From an uncultured Bacteroidota bacterium (GTDB lineage: Bacteria > Bacteroidota > Bacteroidia > 2-12-FULL-35-15), in assembly GCA_903833025.1 (NCBI GenBank), contig CAILDT010000510.1, forward strand, positions 1-13,376: 13,376 bases of DNA, given 5' to 3'. Under the pieces are notes generated by a model that had not been told where the DNA came from, searched no databases, and saw nothing but the letters and a program-made list of their open reading frames with translations. Of the stretch, positions 6,646-13,376 are shown one piece after another (the stretch's first letter is position 1; each line of letters starts with the position of its first letter). The position numbers and the translations under genes are program-made.

Positions 6646-7314
6646 ATGTTAAATTTATCATATAAAATAATGCAGTACCACTTCTTTTTGAAAGGAATGA
6701 CAAACTACATAAATACCAATTTTGTGCGGCTTGGAATTTCGAGTGACCAAAAAGATGCTATAGTACTTTTATTTACCAACTGGACTCCAAAAATGGATGC
6801 TTACTCTAACGGCAGTACTTACGGACCTGTAAGCATTACCGACATTAATGCACTTTATATTGCCACCAAACTAATAACTACAGGTGTGCAAGGACAAATT
6901 TCATCTAATCCTACAGTAACCCTTACAGGTGCTGATTATGCTAACTTAGGAATTGCAAAACCAAAAGCGCGTAGAACACACGTTCCGGCTGTTAAATTTG
7001 CTCCTGTAGTATCTTGTATTTCTAACACTACTTTAATGCCTGTGTTTTTTGCTGCTAATCCTAACTTTCCGACTCAAAAAAGAAAGCCGAAAGATGTAAG
7101 ATTTATTGGTGTTCGTTTGTGTTTTGTTAAAGCAGGCGACCCACCTCCTGTATTTGCAGATTTCGTAACGCAAGACCCAGAAGGACATACAGAGTTTGAA
7201 ATGCCTGTAACTGCCGACAAAGTAACTTGGGAACTATGGATTATCTGCTATTACATCAGCCCAACAGGCGAAGCAGGACCAGATAGTACACCGTTTATGG
7301 TGGTGATTGTGTAA
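6646..7314 (+). CDS. Signal-less hypothetical protein: helical N-terminal half, beta-rich (Ig/FnIII-like) C-terminal half
   Basis: The product has 222 residues and no convincing signal peptide. ATGs at 6646, 6670 and 6697 are all possible starts; 6646 follows the longest A/T leader. The N-terminal ~95 residues are helix-like (YINTNFVRLGISSDQKDAIV ... NWTPKMDAY ... NALYIATKL). A linker (ADYANLGIAKPKARRTHVPA) leads to a beta-sandwich-like half (VRFIGVRLCFVKAGDPPPVF ... EMPVTADKVTWELWIICYYI) ending GEAGPDSTPFMVVIV. This layout, with the NLGIxxPKxRR linker and an end suggesting an FnIII-like strand order, recalls from memory a widespread uncharacterised Bacteroidota family; I cannot name a function. 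It ends 20 bp before a strong terminator. The 168-aa gene on the other side of the island is also signal-less with helical plus beta-sandwich halves, so the two may belong to one system. Confidence 0.82.
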   Translation: MLNLSYKIMQYHFFLKGMTNYINTNFVRLGISSDQKDAIVLLFTNWTPKMDAYSNGSTYGPVSITDINALYIATKLITTGVQGQISSNPTVTLTGADYANLGIAKPKARRTHVPAVKFAPVVSCISNTTLMPVFFAANPNFPTQKRKPKDVRFIGVRLCFVKAGDPPPVFADFVTQDPEGHTEFEMPVTADKVTWELWIICYYISPTGEAGPDSTPFMVVIV

Positions 7315-7334
7315 GTAATGATGTGTTATGAATT

Positions 7335-7368
7335 AAAAAGAGCTCCGCAGAAATGCGGGGCTTTTTTT
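7335..7368 (+). terminator. Strong Rho-independent terminator
   Basis: AGCTCCGCA (7341-7349), a GAAA tetraloop (7350-7353) and TGCGGGGCT (7354-7362) form a 9-bp stem with one G-T pair. It is flanked by an upstream A-run and followed by seven T's. It ends the transcript of the 222-aa gene and insulates the next gene. Confidence 0.92.
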
Positions 7369-7396
7369 GGGTTGAGGTATAAATAAGTTATATTTG
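7366..7396 (+). promoter_or_regulatory. Near-perfect Bacteroidota promoter (-33 TTTG, 19 bp, -7 TATATTTG)
   Basis: TTTG at 7366-7369 is separated by 19 bases from TATATTTG at 7389-7396, matching the TTTG-N19-TAnnTTTG consensus. The start of transcription should lie near 7403, about 28 nt before the ATG at 7431. The -33 box overlaps the T-run of the preceding terminator. Confidence 0.7.
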
Positions 7397-7430
7397 TACT
7401 CTCATCCCCTGAGTTAAAATCCTACATCAA

Positions 7431-9932
7431 ATGAAAAAGATTTATTCTTTAATGGTTTTTGCTTTAATTATAATTAATGTAAAAGCGCAATTATCTGGGA
7501 CATATACGATTGGTGGTACATTACCTGACTATTCAACTATTTTATCAGCAACTACTGCATTAACAACACAAGGCGTTTCGGGGTCAGTTACGTTTAATAT
7601 CAGAAATGGAACTTATTATGAATATATTGCAATTACAAGTATTCCAGGTTCTTCGGCTTCTGATACTATAACTTTTCAATCAGAATCAGGAGATTCGAGT
7701 TTAGTTAAAATTACATATAACACTAATTCTTTTATGTTTGCAAATAATTGTACTGTTTATCGTGAGTATGGTTATTATAAATTTGTTTTAAAGAATTTAA
7801 CTATTGAAAATACAAACCAACAGGGATTTGCAATTTTAATCCCTTCCTATTCTGGAGATGTTACTATTAAAAATTGCAGTTTATTATCATCTTTTTTTTC
7901 ATTGCAAGGTATGAGTAATTGTTGCAATCCAGCAGTCAATTTACTTAATTGTTTTGTAAATGGAAAGATAACTTATGTAGGTACATTAAATGCTGTTGGT
8001 ACTAATTTTAATTGCCCTTCTCCATTAAACCAATACTCTTTCCTATTTAATGGTGGGGTGTTAATAAATAATAAATTTTATGGGGAAATTAATATGTATT
8101 GGGGAGGAAATATTGTTTTTGATTCAAACATTATTTACTCTGGAGGAATAATGTCAAGCAGTGGTACGAATAATATCATAATAAAAAATAATGTATTTCA
8201 CTACGATCCATTAAGTCAATCAATAAATATATCACAGAATAATGACAGCATACAGTTAATAAATAACGAATTTGGTGGTAAAGTGAATTTTAGTTATGCA
8301 AATTTATGTGTTTTTAATAGAAATAAATTTCATTCAAGCTTAACATATAGCGGTCGCAATGCACTTATCTCCAACAACTTTTTTTATTACGATTTCTTTA
8401 ACTCTTCCATAAAAATATCTTCAAAATATAATAAAGTAAATAATAATAATTTCGCTCCACACTTAACTCTTGATTTTTCACAATCTGATAGTTGTGATTT
8501 TAAAAACAATAATGTACCAAAAGGTTGGATAAGTGGCAGTAATAGTACCTTTTCCAATAATAATTATCAAGGTAATATTGTGCCTTGGGATATTAACCCT
8601 TATAATTTAAATCCAAATTATGTGGATACTTTAACAGACTTACATACAACTAATCCCCTTTTGATTGGTAAAGGTAGTTACATTCCGACCATTTTAACCG
8701 ATATTGATAGCTTATCTCGTCCCAATCCTCCATCAATAGGGGCAAATGAAATTTGTTTGTCATCTAATAGTTTTAACTTGTCTTGTGGCGATTCTATAAA
8801 ACTAACGCTGTGTGGCTTTTATAATAATCCAAGCGTTATTTGGTCACCAACTAATGGGTTAAATGATTCTACAATTTGTAAACCGATGGCAAGTCCAGCG
8901 GTTTCAACAACATATTATGCAATGGATACTACGACTGGAATTACTGATTCGTTAAGAGTAAATGTAATTTCTTTTCAGGTAAATTCGTTACCTGATACCA
9001 TTATCACTTGTGGAGATAGTGTATTATTATACGCAACATTTAATGCTAGCACAACATATCAATGGTTGCCAATAGCAGGATTAAACAATCCCAATATAAG
9101 AATACCTGTTGCCAAGCCATTGCAAACTACAACATATACCGTTACAGCAATAAACCCACTTTGCGGAAACACCATTGATTCGATTACAATTAATATTGTT
9201 CCATTCCAAGTTCATACTTTGAACGATACTACACTATATTGCGGGGATAGTGTAATGCTTGATGCAACAGTTAGAGCAAATGTAACCTATCAATGGTATC
9301 CATTAATAGGATTAAATAATCCTAACATAAGAAATCCGATAGCAATGCCTTTACAAACCACTACTTATACTGTTACAGCCGTTAACCCTTTATGTGGAAG
9401 TTCGATTGATTCGATAACATTAAATGTAAATCCTATTCCAGTAGCACAGTTTATTGTTGACTCAATTGTTGGGGTTGTTGCATATTTTCAGAATCAATCC
9501 ACTTGCGCAACTACCTATCAATGGCATTTTGGCGATGGCGTTAATTCAAATGTTACAGACCCAATCCACAATTACAATTTTATGTCAGGTACTTTTGTCG
9601 TATCTTTATTTGCTTGTAATTCTTTTGGGTGCGATACAATAACTCATTCTATTTACATTGCTCCACCGAATGCAATAAAAGAATCATATTCTAATAATTC
9701 AATTACTATCTCCCCCAACCCTTTCTCCACCCTAACAACGATTACTTTTTCCTCGGAACAAAAAAATACAATTATAAAAGTAGTAAACGTTTTAGGAGAG
9801 ACTATCCAACAACTAACAACTAGTAACCAACAACTAACTTTAGATATGAGCAATGTTGCTAAAGGAATTTATTTTGTGAGGATAGAAGATGAGAAGAAAA
9901 ATGTGGTGAATAGGAAAATAGTGGTGCAGTAA
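7431..9932 (+). CDS. Secreted beta-helix / Ig-like repeat / PKD protein with T9SS sorting domain
   Basis: The 833-residue product begins with a signal peptide (MKKIYSLMVF ... NVKAQ, cut near residue 19-20). Residues about 30-440 have the Asn-rich NNxF / xIxNNxF rhythm of a right-handed parallel beta-helix (NNKFYGEI, SNIIYSGG, NNVFHYD, NNEFGG, RNKFHSS, SNNFFYY). Three Ig-like repeats follow, at about 448-510, 523-590 and 598-668; the last two share CGDSV, TYQW, GLNNPNIR, PLQTTTYTVTA and NPLCG, with a Cys pair in each (527/578 and 604/655) that could form a disulfide. A PKD domain (YQWHFGDG ... DPIHNYNFMSGTFVVSLFA) spans about 670-743. The final ~75 residues (ISPNPFSTLTTITF ... GIYFVRIEDEKKNVVNRKIVVQ) are a T9SS type A tail. 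It is likely a surface adhesin or carbohydrate-binding protein. No polysaccharide lyase catalytic residues could be assigned, so enzyme activity is open. Confidence 0.92.
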   Translation: MKKIYSLMVFALIIINVKAQLSGTYTIGGTLPDYSTILSATTALTTQGVSGSVTFNIRNGTYYEYIAITSIPGSSASDTITFQSESGDSSLVKITYNTNSFMFANNCTVYREYGYYKFVLKNLTIENTNQQGFAILIPSYSGDVTIKNCSLLSSFFSLQGMSNCCNPAVNLLNCFVNGKITYVGTLNAVGTNFNCPSPLNQYSFLFNGGVLINNKFYGEINMYWGGNIVFDSNIIYSGGIMSSSGTNNIIIKNNVFHYDPLSQSINISQNNDSIQLINNEFGGKVNFSYANLCVFNRNKFHSSLTYSGRNALISNNFFYYDFFNSSIKISSKYNKVNNNNFAPHLTLDFSQSDSCDFKNNNVPKGWISGSNSTFSNNNYQGNIVPWDINPYNLNPNYVDTLTDLHTTNPLLIGKGSYIPTILTDIDSLSRPNPPSIGANEICLSSNSFNLSCGDSIKLTLCGFYNNPSVIWSPTNGLNDSTICKPMASPAVSTTYYAMDTTTGITDSLRVNVISFQVNSLPDTIITCGDSVLLYATFNASTTYQWLPIAGLNNPNIRIPVAKPLQTTTYTVTAINPLCGNTIDSITINIVPFQVHTLNDTTLYCGDSVMLDATVRANVTYQWYPLIGLNNPNIRNPIAMPLQTTTYTVTAVNPLCGSSIDSITLNVNPIPVAQFIVDSIVGVVAYFQNQSTCATTYQWHFGDGVNSNVTDPIHNYNFMSGTFVVSLFACNSFGCDTITHSIYIAPPNAIKESYSNNSITISPNPFSTLTTITFSSEQKNTIIKVVNVLGETIQQLTTSNQQLTLDMSNVAKGIYFVRIEDEKKNVVNRKIVVQ
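8997..9434 (+). repeat. Two tandem Ig-like repeats inside the beta-helix protein gene
   Basis: Residues 523-590 and 598-668 of the product align over almost their full length, while the DNA differs mostly at third codon positions. They are an old duplication maintained at protein level, not a recent DNA repeat. A more divergent third copy precedes them (residues 448-510). Confidence 0.75.
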
Positions 9933-9939
9933 AAAGAAC

Positions 9940-9947
9940 TATCTTTG
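9940..9947 (+). promoter_or_regulatory. Bacteroidota -7 box for the toxin-antitoxin pair
   Basis: TATCTTTG matches TAnnTTTG exactly and ends 13 bases before the antitoxin ATG at 9961, implying a very short leader. No good TTTG -33 box is seen. Such operons are normally autorepressed by the antitoxin, but I see no clear palindromic operator here. Confidence 0.5.
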
Positions 9948-9960
9948 TAAAAAAAACACT

Positions 9961-10191
9961 ATGAATGCAAACACAATAAAAAAAGAACTGAACACTTATC
10001 TTCCTTTGCTAACAGTTAAACAACAACAATTACTTTTGGAAATGGTGAAAAATATTCTTCAGGTTGAACCAACAGAAAAGAGGATAAGTGTAAAACAATA
10101 TAATGACGAACTAAATGCTTCTATAAAACAAGGTAAAGAAGGTAAGACCATTTCGCATAAACAAATGCTAAAAGAAATGGAGAAATGGTAA
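9961..10191 (+). CDS. Antitoxin of a ParE/RelE-type toxin-antitoxin pair
   Basis: The product has 76 residues. The N-terminal half is helical (IKKELNTYLPLLTVKQQQLLLEMVKNIL). The C-terminal half (ISVKQYNDELNAS ... GKTISHKQMLKEMEKW) has the ISxxQYNxEL ... HxxxxKEMEKW pattern of Bacteroidota antitoxins, where this tail wraps the toxin. The role is to bind and neutralise the toxin encoded next and probably to repress the operon. The gene overlaps the toxin gene by 7 bp, so translation is likely coupled. The assignment rests on that pairing and on the tail pattern; no classic ribbon-helix-helix or helix-turn-helix motif is obvious in the N-terminus. Confidence 0.85.
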   Translation: MNANTIKKELNTYLPLLTVKQQQLLLEMVKNILQVEPTEKRISVKQYNDELNASIKQGKEGKTISHKQMLKEMEKW

Positions 10192-10493
10192 GCACAAAAA
10201 ATGTGCGTATCGAATGGACTTTGCTTGCGAAAGAAGATATGAGGGAGGTGCTTAATTACTACAAACAGAAATCGTTAATAGGATATAATTTAGTTAAAGA
10301 CGCCATACTTGAAGCAATTATTTCCGCTTCCAAATCTCCAGAAATATTTAAAGCAGATAATTTGAAAAAGGATAATAATGGAAACATTAGAGTATTTACT
10401 GTTTATCATACCAGAGTTGCATACGAAATAACTGATTATGGAATATTGGTATTACGATTACGCCATACCAGTCGAGAACCACAGGAATATTAA
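10185..10493 (+). CDS. ParE/RelE-superfamily toxin
   Basis: The product has 102 residues, a typical length for the superfamily. An N-terminal strand (VRIEWTLLAKEDMREVLNYY) with the W-T-xx-A-xx-D pattern leads into two helices. A segment with paired beta-strands follows (NIRVFTVYHTRVAYEITD, then GILVLRLRHTSREPQEY). The final R-x-R-H-T-S-R-E-P is the position where this family carries its basic or conserved C-terminal residues. ParE-like members poison DNA gyrase and RelE-like members cleave mRNA at the ribosome. The absence of an obvious RelE catalytic set and the EDMREVLNYY helix lean toward ParE, but the target cannot be fixed from sequence. The ATG lies inside the antitoxin's last codons, 7 bp before its end. 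Confidence 0.88.
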   Translation: MVSTKNVRIEWTLLAKEDMREVLNYYKQKSLIGYNLVKDAILEAIISASKSPEIFKADNLKKDNNGNIRVFTVYHTRVAYEITDYGILVLRLRHTSREPQEY

Positions 10494-10546
10494 TAAATAG
10501 ATAGTTGTTGTAAGAATACAGATAACCACTAACCATTAAAATTATT

Positions 10547-10554
10547 TACTTTTG
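10547..10554 (+). promoter_or_regulatory. Bacteroidota -7 box for the flavin reductase / DUF3127 pair
   Basis: TACTTTTG matches TAnnTTTG and ends 18 bases before the ATG at 10573. No TTTG -33 box lies at the expected spacing. No such box is found in the 32-bp gap before the DUF3127 gene, so both genes may share this promoter. Confidence 0.5.
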
Positions 10555-10572
10555 AAACCCTAATAAACATTT

Positions 10573-11472
10573 ATGCTTACAATAAATCCGAAAGAAGTAA
10601 AAACTTCTGAATTTCATAGTTATCTGCTTGGTGCTGTTGCGCCTCGCCCCATAGCATTTGCAAGTACTGTGGATAAAGATGGAAACCCAAACCTTGCTCC
10701 ATTTAGTTTTTTTAATGTGTTTAGTGCTAATCCTCCTATTGCGGTGTTTTCTCCTTCGCGTAGCGGAAGAACTGGGCATACCAAACATACGTACGAAAAT
10801 ATTAAGGAAGTGCCCGAAGTGGCGATAAACGTGGTGAATTATGAGATGGTGCAACAAACTTCTTTAGCAAGTACCGAATATGCTAAAGGAGTAAATGAGT
10901 TTGAAAAGGCAGGTTTTACTGCTATTGCATCAGAAATGGTGAAACCTTATAGGGTAAAAGAGTCGCCTGCTCAACTGGAGTGTATTGTGAAACAGGTAAT
11001 AGAATTGGGCAAAGAGGGAGGTGCGGGTAATTTAATTATTTGTGAAGTGGTGCTGATGCACATAAATGAAAATGTGCTTGATGCCAACAATCACATTGAC
11101 CCGCATAAAATAGATTTGGTTGCGCGGATGGGTGGCAATTGGTATAGTAGAGCGAATGGAAATAGTTTGTTTGAGGTGGCGAAACCGCTAATGAATTTAG
11201 GGATTGGGGTGGATAAAATTCCTGCTGCTATACGTAATTCAAAAGTGTTGACGGGAAATAATTTGGGTCAGCTTGGTAATGTGGAGCACTTGCCGAGTGA
11301 TGATGAAGTAATGATTTATAAAAATTCGGGAGCTATTAATGAAGCGTTTGAAATGTACGGAAGTACTAAGGAAAAGCTGGAAGAACATTTGCATCATATT
11401 GCAAAAGGGTTGCTCGAAAATAATAAAGTTGGCGAAGCTTGGAAAGTATTATTATCTTTGCATAACAATTAA
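10573..11472 (+). CDS. Flavin reductase-like, FMN-binding split-barrel protein
   Basis: The 299-residue product carries the flavin reductase-like (DIM6/NTAB, FMN-binding split barrel) signature: GAVAPRPIAFASTVDKDGN at about 20-38, then NLAPFSFFNVFSANPP (40-55), a Ser/Gly/Arg loop likely near the FMN phosphate (SPSRSGRTGHTKHTYEN) and VNVVNYEMVQQ-like strands (AINVVNYEMV). A C-terminal part of about 90 residues (after about 208) with helical character (EAFEMYGSTKEKLEEHLHHIAKGLLENNKV) is an extension that I recall in Bacteroidota members. Likely activity is NAD(P)H-dependent reduction of FMN or use of bound FMN; the substrate is unknown. It is probably cytoplasmic, as no signal peptide is seen. 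Confidence 0.9.
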   Translation: MLTINPKEVKTSEFHSYLLGAVAPRPIAFASTVDKDGNPNLAPFSFFNVFSANPPIAVFSPSRSGRTGHTKHTYENIKEVPEVAINVVNYEMVQQTSLASTEYAKGVNEFEKAGFTAIASEMVKPYRVKESPAQLECIVKQVIELGKEGGAGNLIICEVVLMHINENVLDANNHIDPHKIDLVARMGGNWYSRANGNSLFEVAKPLMNLGIGVDKIPAAIRNSKVLTGNNLGQLGNVEHLPSDDEVMIYKNSGAINEAFEMYGSTKEKLEEHLHHIAKGLLENNKVGEAWKVLLSLHNN

Positions 11473-11504
11473 ACACTAATATCTAAATTCTAAAACAAAA
11501 CACA

Positions 11505-11894
11505 ATGGACGTAACAGGCACTTTAAAAGTAAAAGGGGAAACAGTAAAGGTTTCCGAAAAATTCACAAAAAGAGAATTTGTGATAACAGATAATTCATCA
11601 TCGCAATATCCTCAACATATTTCTTTTCAATTGGCACAGGATAAATGTGGATTGTTAGACCCATTTCAACTTGGGTCGGAAATAAAAGTTCATTTTAATT
11701 TGCGTGGTCGCGAGTGGACAAGTCCACAAGGAGAGTTAAAACATTTTAATTCGCTTGAAGCTTGGCGTTTGGAAAGTGTGAATGCAGGTAGTAATAATAC
11801 TTCGGCAACTACACCATCATCGGCTGGTAGTATTTCTGAACCTATGTCGGAAACGTTTACTGCAACATCTAAAGACGACGATTTACCTTTTTAG
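11505..11894 (+). CDS. DUF3127 protein with OB-fold-like core and SSB-type acidic C-terminal tip
   Basis: The product has 129 residues. Residues 1-92 form a compact beta-rich domain (MDVTGTLKVKGETVKVSEKF-, then REFVITD ... QHISFQLAQDKCGLLD ... GSEIKVHFNLRGREW ... FNSLEAWRLE) that matches DUF3127, which is largely confined to Bacteroidota. GREW followed by a short turn and a NSLEAW strand recalls single-stranded DNA-binding OB folds. Residues 93-122 are a Ser/Thr/Asn-rich linker, and the protein ends in KDDDLPF, very close to the DDDIPF tip by which bacterial SSB recruits repair and replication proteins. Inferred role: an SSB-related DNA-binding accessory. It follows the flavin reductase gene by 32 bp without its own promoter box. 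Confidence 0.88.
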   Translation: MDVTGTLKVKGETVKVSEKFTKREFVITDNSSSQYPQHISFQLAQDKCGLLDPFQLGSEIKVHFNLRGREWTSPQGELKHFNSLEAWRLESVNAGSNNTSATTPSSAGSISEPMSETFTATSKDDDLPF

Positions 11895-11895
11895 G

Positions 11896-13353
11896 TTATT
11901 CGGCAAGGGCAATAAGTAGCTTCTCCAACTTGCGTTTCATTTCTGTTGGGGTACAATCATAATTATTTGCAAGGAGGGAGAAACAGAGCGTTTCTCCCTT
12001 TTTATTTTTTACATATCCGGCATATCCTCTTGCGCGATTCATATAACCACTTTTTGCGTGCAGATTATTTTCGGCAAAAGTACCAACACATAAACCACCC
12101 AAAGAACCTGATTTACCTGCAATAGGCAATGAATTATAAAATGTATTAAAGTTTTTATCCTTTGCCATCAATCTTAACATTTCGGTTTGGGTTTTAGTTG
12201 TAATAACATTTGCACGTGCTAATCCGCAACCATCATTCATAAAAAAACCAGATACATCCACCCCTTTACTTTTCCAAAACTCGGTAACAATAGTTGTTCC
12301 CTCTGCTTCATTTCCATACCCTGATTTTTTATAACTAAGGTAATTGAGAATACATTCAGCAAAAAGATTTATGCTTTTTAAGTTGGTGAGATGAATGATA
12401 GAATCCAATGTTGGGGAGTAATTGGTGAATAATAAATGTTTCTGAATAGGTGCTTTAGGTTTGTTTTCATTCCTATCCTTCTGTGTTTCGATTAAACCGC
12501 CAACTTTTATTCCCACTTTAATTAAAGCTTTTCGAAATTGCTCTGCACAAAACCTTTCAGGGTCTGGGATGGAACCATCCACTTCATAATTATTTTTGTT
12601 GGGAGGAATAGTACCTTCAATTTTATGATAAGAAGAATAAGGTGCGCCGTATATATAAGCATCATCTTCTATGCCTTTAGAAATAACAGAATCAACAATA
12701 GTAAAATCATTATTTACTGCGGATATATTTACAAGTTTAGCTTTGCTACCAGTGATTCCTGAATTAAAATACAAGGTGTATTTATTATCTTTATAACATA
12801 AACCACAAGCACCCGCACCGTAATAATTGCCCATATCGCCCCATATCCATTGGCTTGGAGTAATGTTGTTGGAGAATATTGAACCATCGCCAACAATGTT
12901 TCCAGTTATTTTTTTTATTCCTTTCGCTTTAAGTTTTGCCGCCCATTTATCAAGAATAGTTGTTGTGTCATTATCTTTTTTGAAATATTCCGATTCTAAG
13001 GTAGGGTCGCCACCACCAATAATATAAAGGTTTCCATTAATTGTTCCTGTAATAGAATCGCATTTACCATCGTACTTTATTTTTGTTTCAAACTTGAAAT
13101 CTTTTCCAAGAATAGATAATGCAGCACCTGTTGTGGCTATTTTCATTGTGCTTGCAGGTATTAAACTTATGTTGCTATTGTACTCACAAACGATGGTGTC
13201 CTTTTTTACAGGCATCACGCAAATGCTCCATACTGCGTGTTTCAGAGCTTCATCAGCTTTTAATTTTTCTATCTCCTGCTGAAGTTTAGCATTGTGTTGC
13301 GCAAACAAAACGGAAGGAAACAATAAAAGAAAAGCAATTGTTTTATTAATCAT
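11896..13353 (-). CDS. dacB: D-alanyl-D-alanine carboxypeptidase/endopeptidase, DacB/PBP4 type
   Basis: The 485-residue product has a signal peptide (MINKTIAFLLLFPSVLFAQ) and all three serine penicillin-recognising motifs: SxxK at 68-71 (PASTMKIATTG), SxN at 327-329 (LKSINLFAE) and KSG at 434-436 (HAKSGYMNRARGYAGYV). The large insert between the first two motifs and the DGCGLARAN segment before KSG are typical of the peptidase S13 (PBP4) family; most relatives read DGSGLSR there. It acts in the periplasm, trimming the terminal D-Ala of peptidoglycan stem peptides and/or cleaving D-Ala cross-links during wall remodelling. It is transcribed toward the DUF3127 gene and its stop codon is one base from that gene's stop, leaving no room for a separate terminator. 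Its promoter region runs off the right edge. Confidence 0.95.
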   Translation of the reverse strand: MINKTIAFLLLFPSVLFAQHNAKLQQEIEKLKADEALKHAVWSICVMPVKKDTIVCEYNSNISLIPASTMKIATTGAALSILGKDFKFETKIKYDGKCDSITGTINGNLYIIGGGDPTLESEYFKKDNDTTTILDKWAAKLKAKGIKKITGNIVGDGSIFSNNITPSQWIWGDMGNYYGAGACGLCYKDNKYTLYFNSGITGSKAKLVNISAVNNDFTIVDSVISKGIEDDAYIYGAPYSSYHKIEGTIPPNKNNYEVDGSIPDPERFCAEQFRKALIKVGIKVGGLIETQKDRNENKPKAPIQKHLLFTNYSPTLDSIIHLTNLKSINLFAECILNYLSYKKSGYGNEAEGTTIVTEFWKSKGVDVSGFFMNDGCGLARANVITTKTQTEMLRLMAKDKNFNTFYNSLPIAGKSGSLGGLCVGTFAENNLHAKSGYMNRARGYAGYVKNKKGETLCFSLLANNYDCTPTEMKRKLEKLLIALAE

Positions 13354-13376
13354 AAATAAAAAATAGGTTTTAAATC

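Overview
The window looks like an AT-rich chromosomal segment from a member of the Bacteroidota (Flavobacteria/Chitinophagia-like). The evidence is three secreted proteins that end in type IX secretion (T9SS, Por) sorting domains, a DUF3127 protein, -7 promoter boxes of the Bacteroidota TAnnTTTG type, and no Shine-Dalgarno sites. No rRNA, tRNA, transposase, phage gene or CRISPR array is visible.

Layout: (1) 1-4903, minus strand: a pentaheme c-type cytochrome with a T9SS tail, followed 43 bp downstream by a large FG-GAP/VCBS + ASPIC/UnbV protein. That second gene is open to the left edge and appears to begin at a CTG codon or at a late ATG. The two are probably co-transcribed and both act outside the cell. 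(2) 4983-7368: an accessory island of unassigned function. It holds a 168-aa protein without signal peptide, with a carboxypeptidase-regulatory-like domain and strikingly optimised codons; a small orphan ORF; a 13-bp motif present twice in inverted, outward-facing orientation; an array of about 13 direct repeats with a 21-bp period, most with an internal dyad; and a 222-aa signal-less protein closed by a strong intrinsic terminator. (3) 7389-9932: a strong consensus promoter driving a secreted beta-helix/Ig-like/PKD protein with a T9SS tail. (4) 9940-10493: a ParE/RelE-type toxin-antitoxin pair. (5) 10547-11894: a flavin reductase-family protein and a DUF3127 protein with an SSB-like acidic tip. 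(6) 11896-13353, minus strand: a DacB/PBP4-type D-Ala-D-Ala carboxypeptidase, converging on the DUF3127 gene with one base between the stop codons.

The flanking genes are recognisable envelope, secretion or housekeeping types. The part least explained by known families is 4983-7368, above all the 21-bp array and the duplicated GGAGTAGCAATTT motif. The motif sits just before AT-rich, -7-like sequence in each copy and points toward the two hypothetical genes at the ends of the island.
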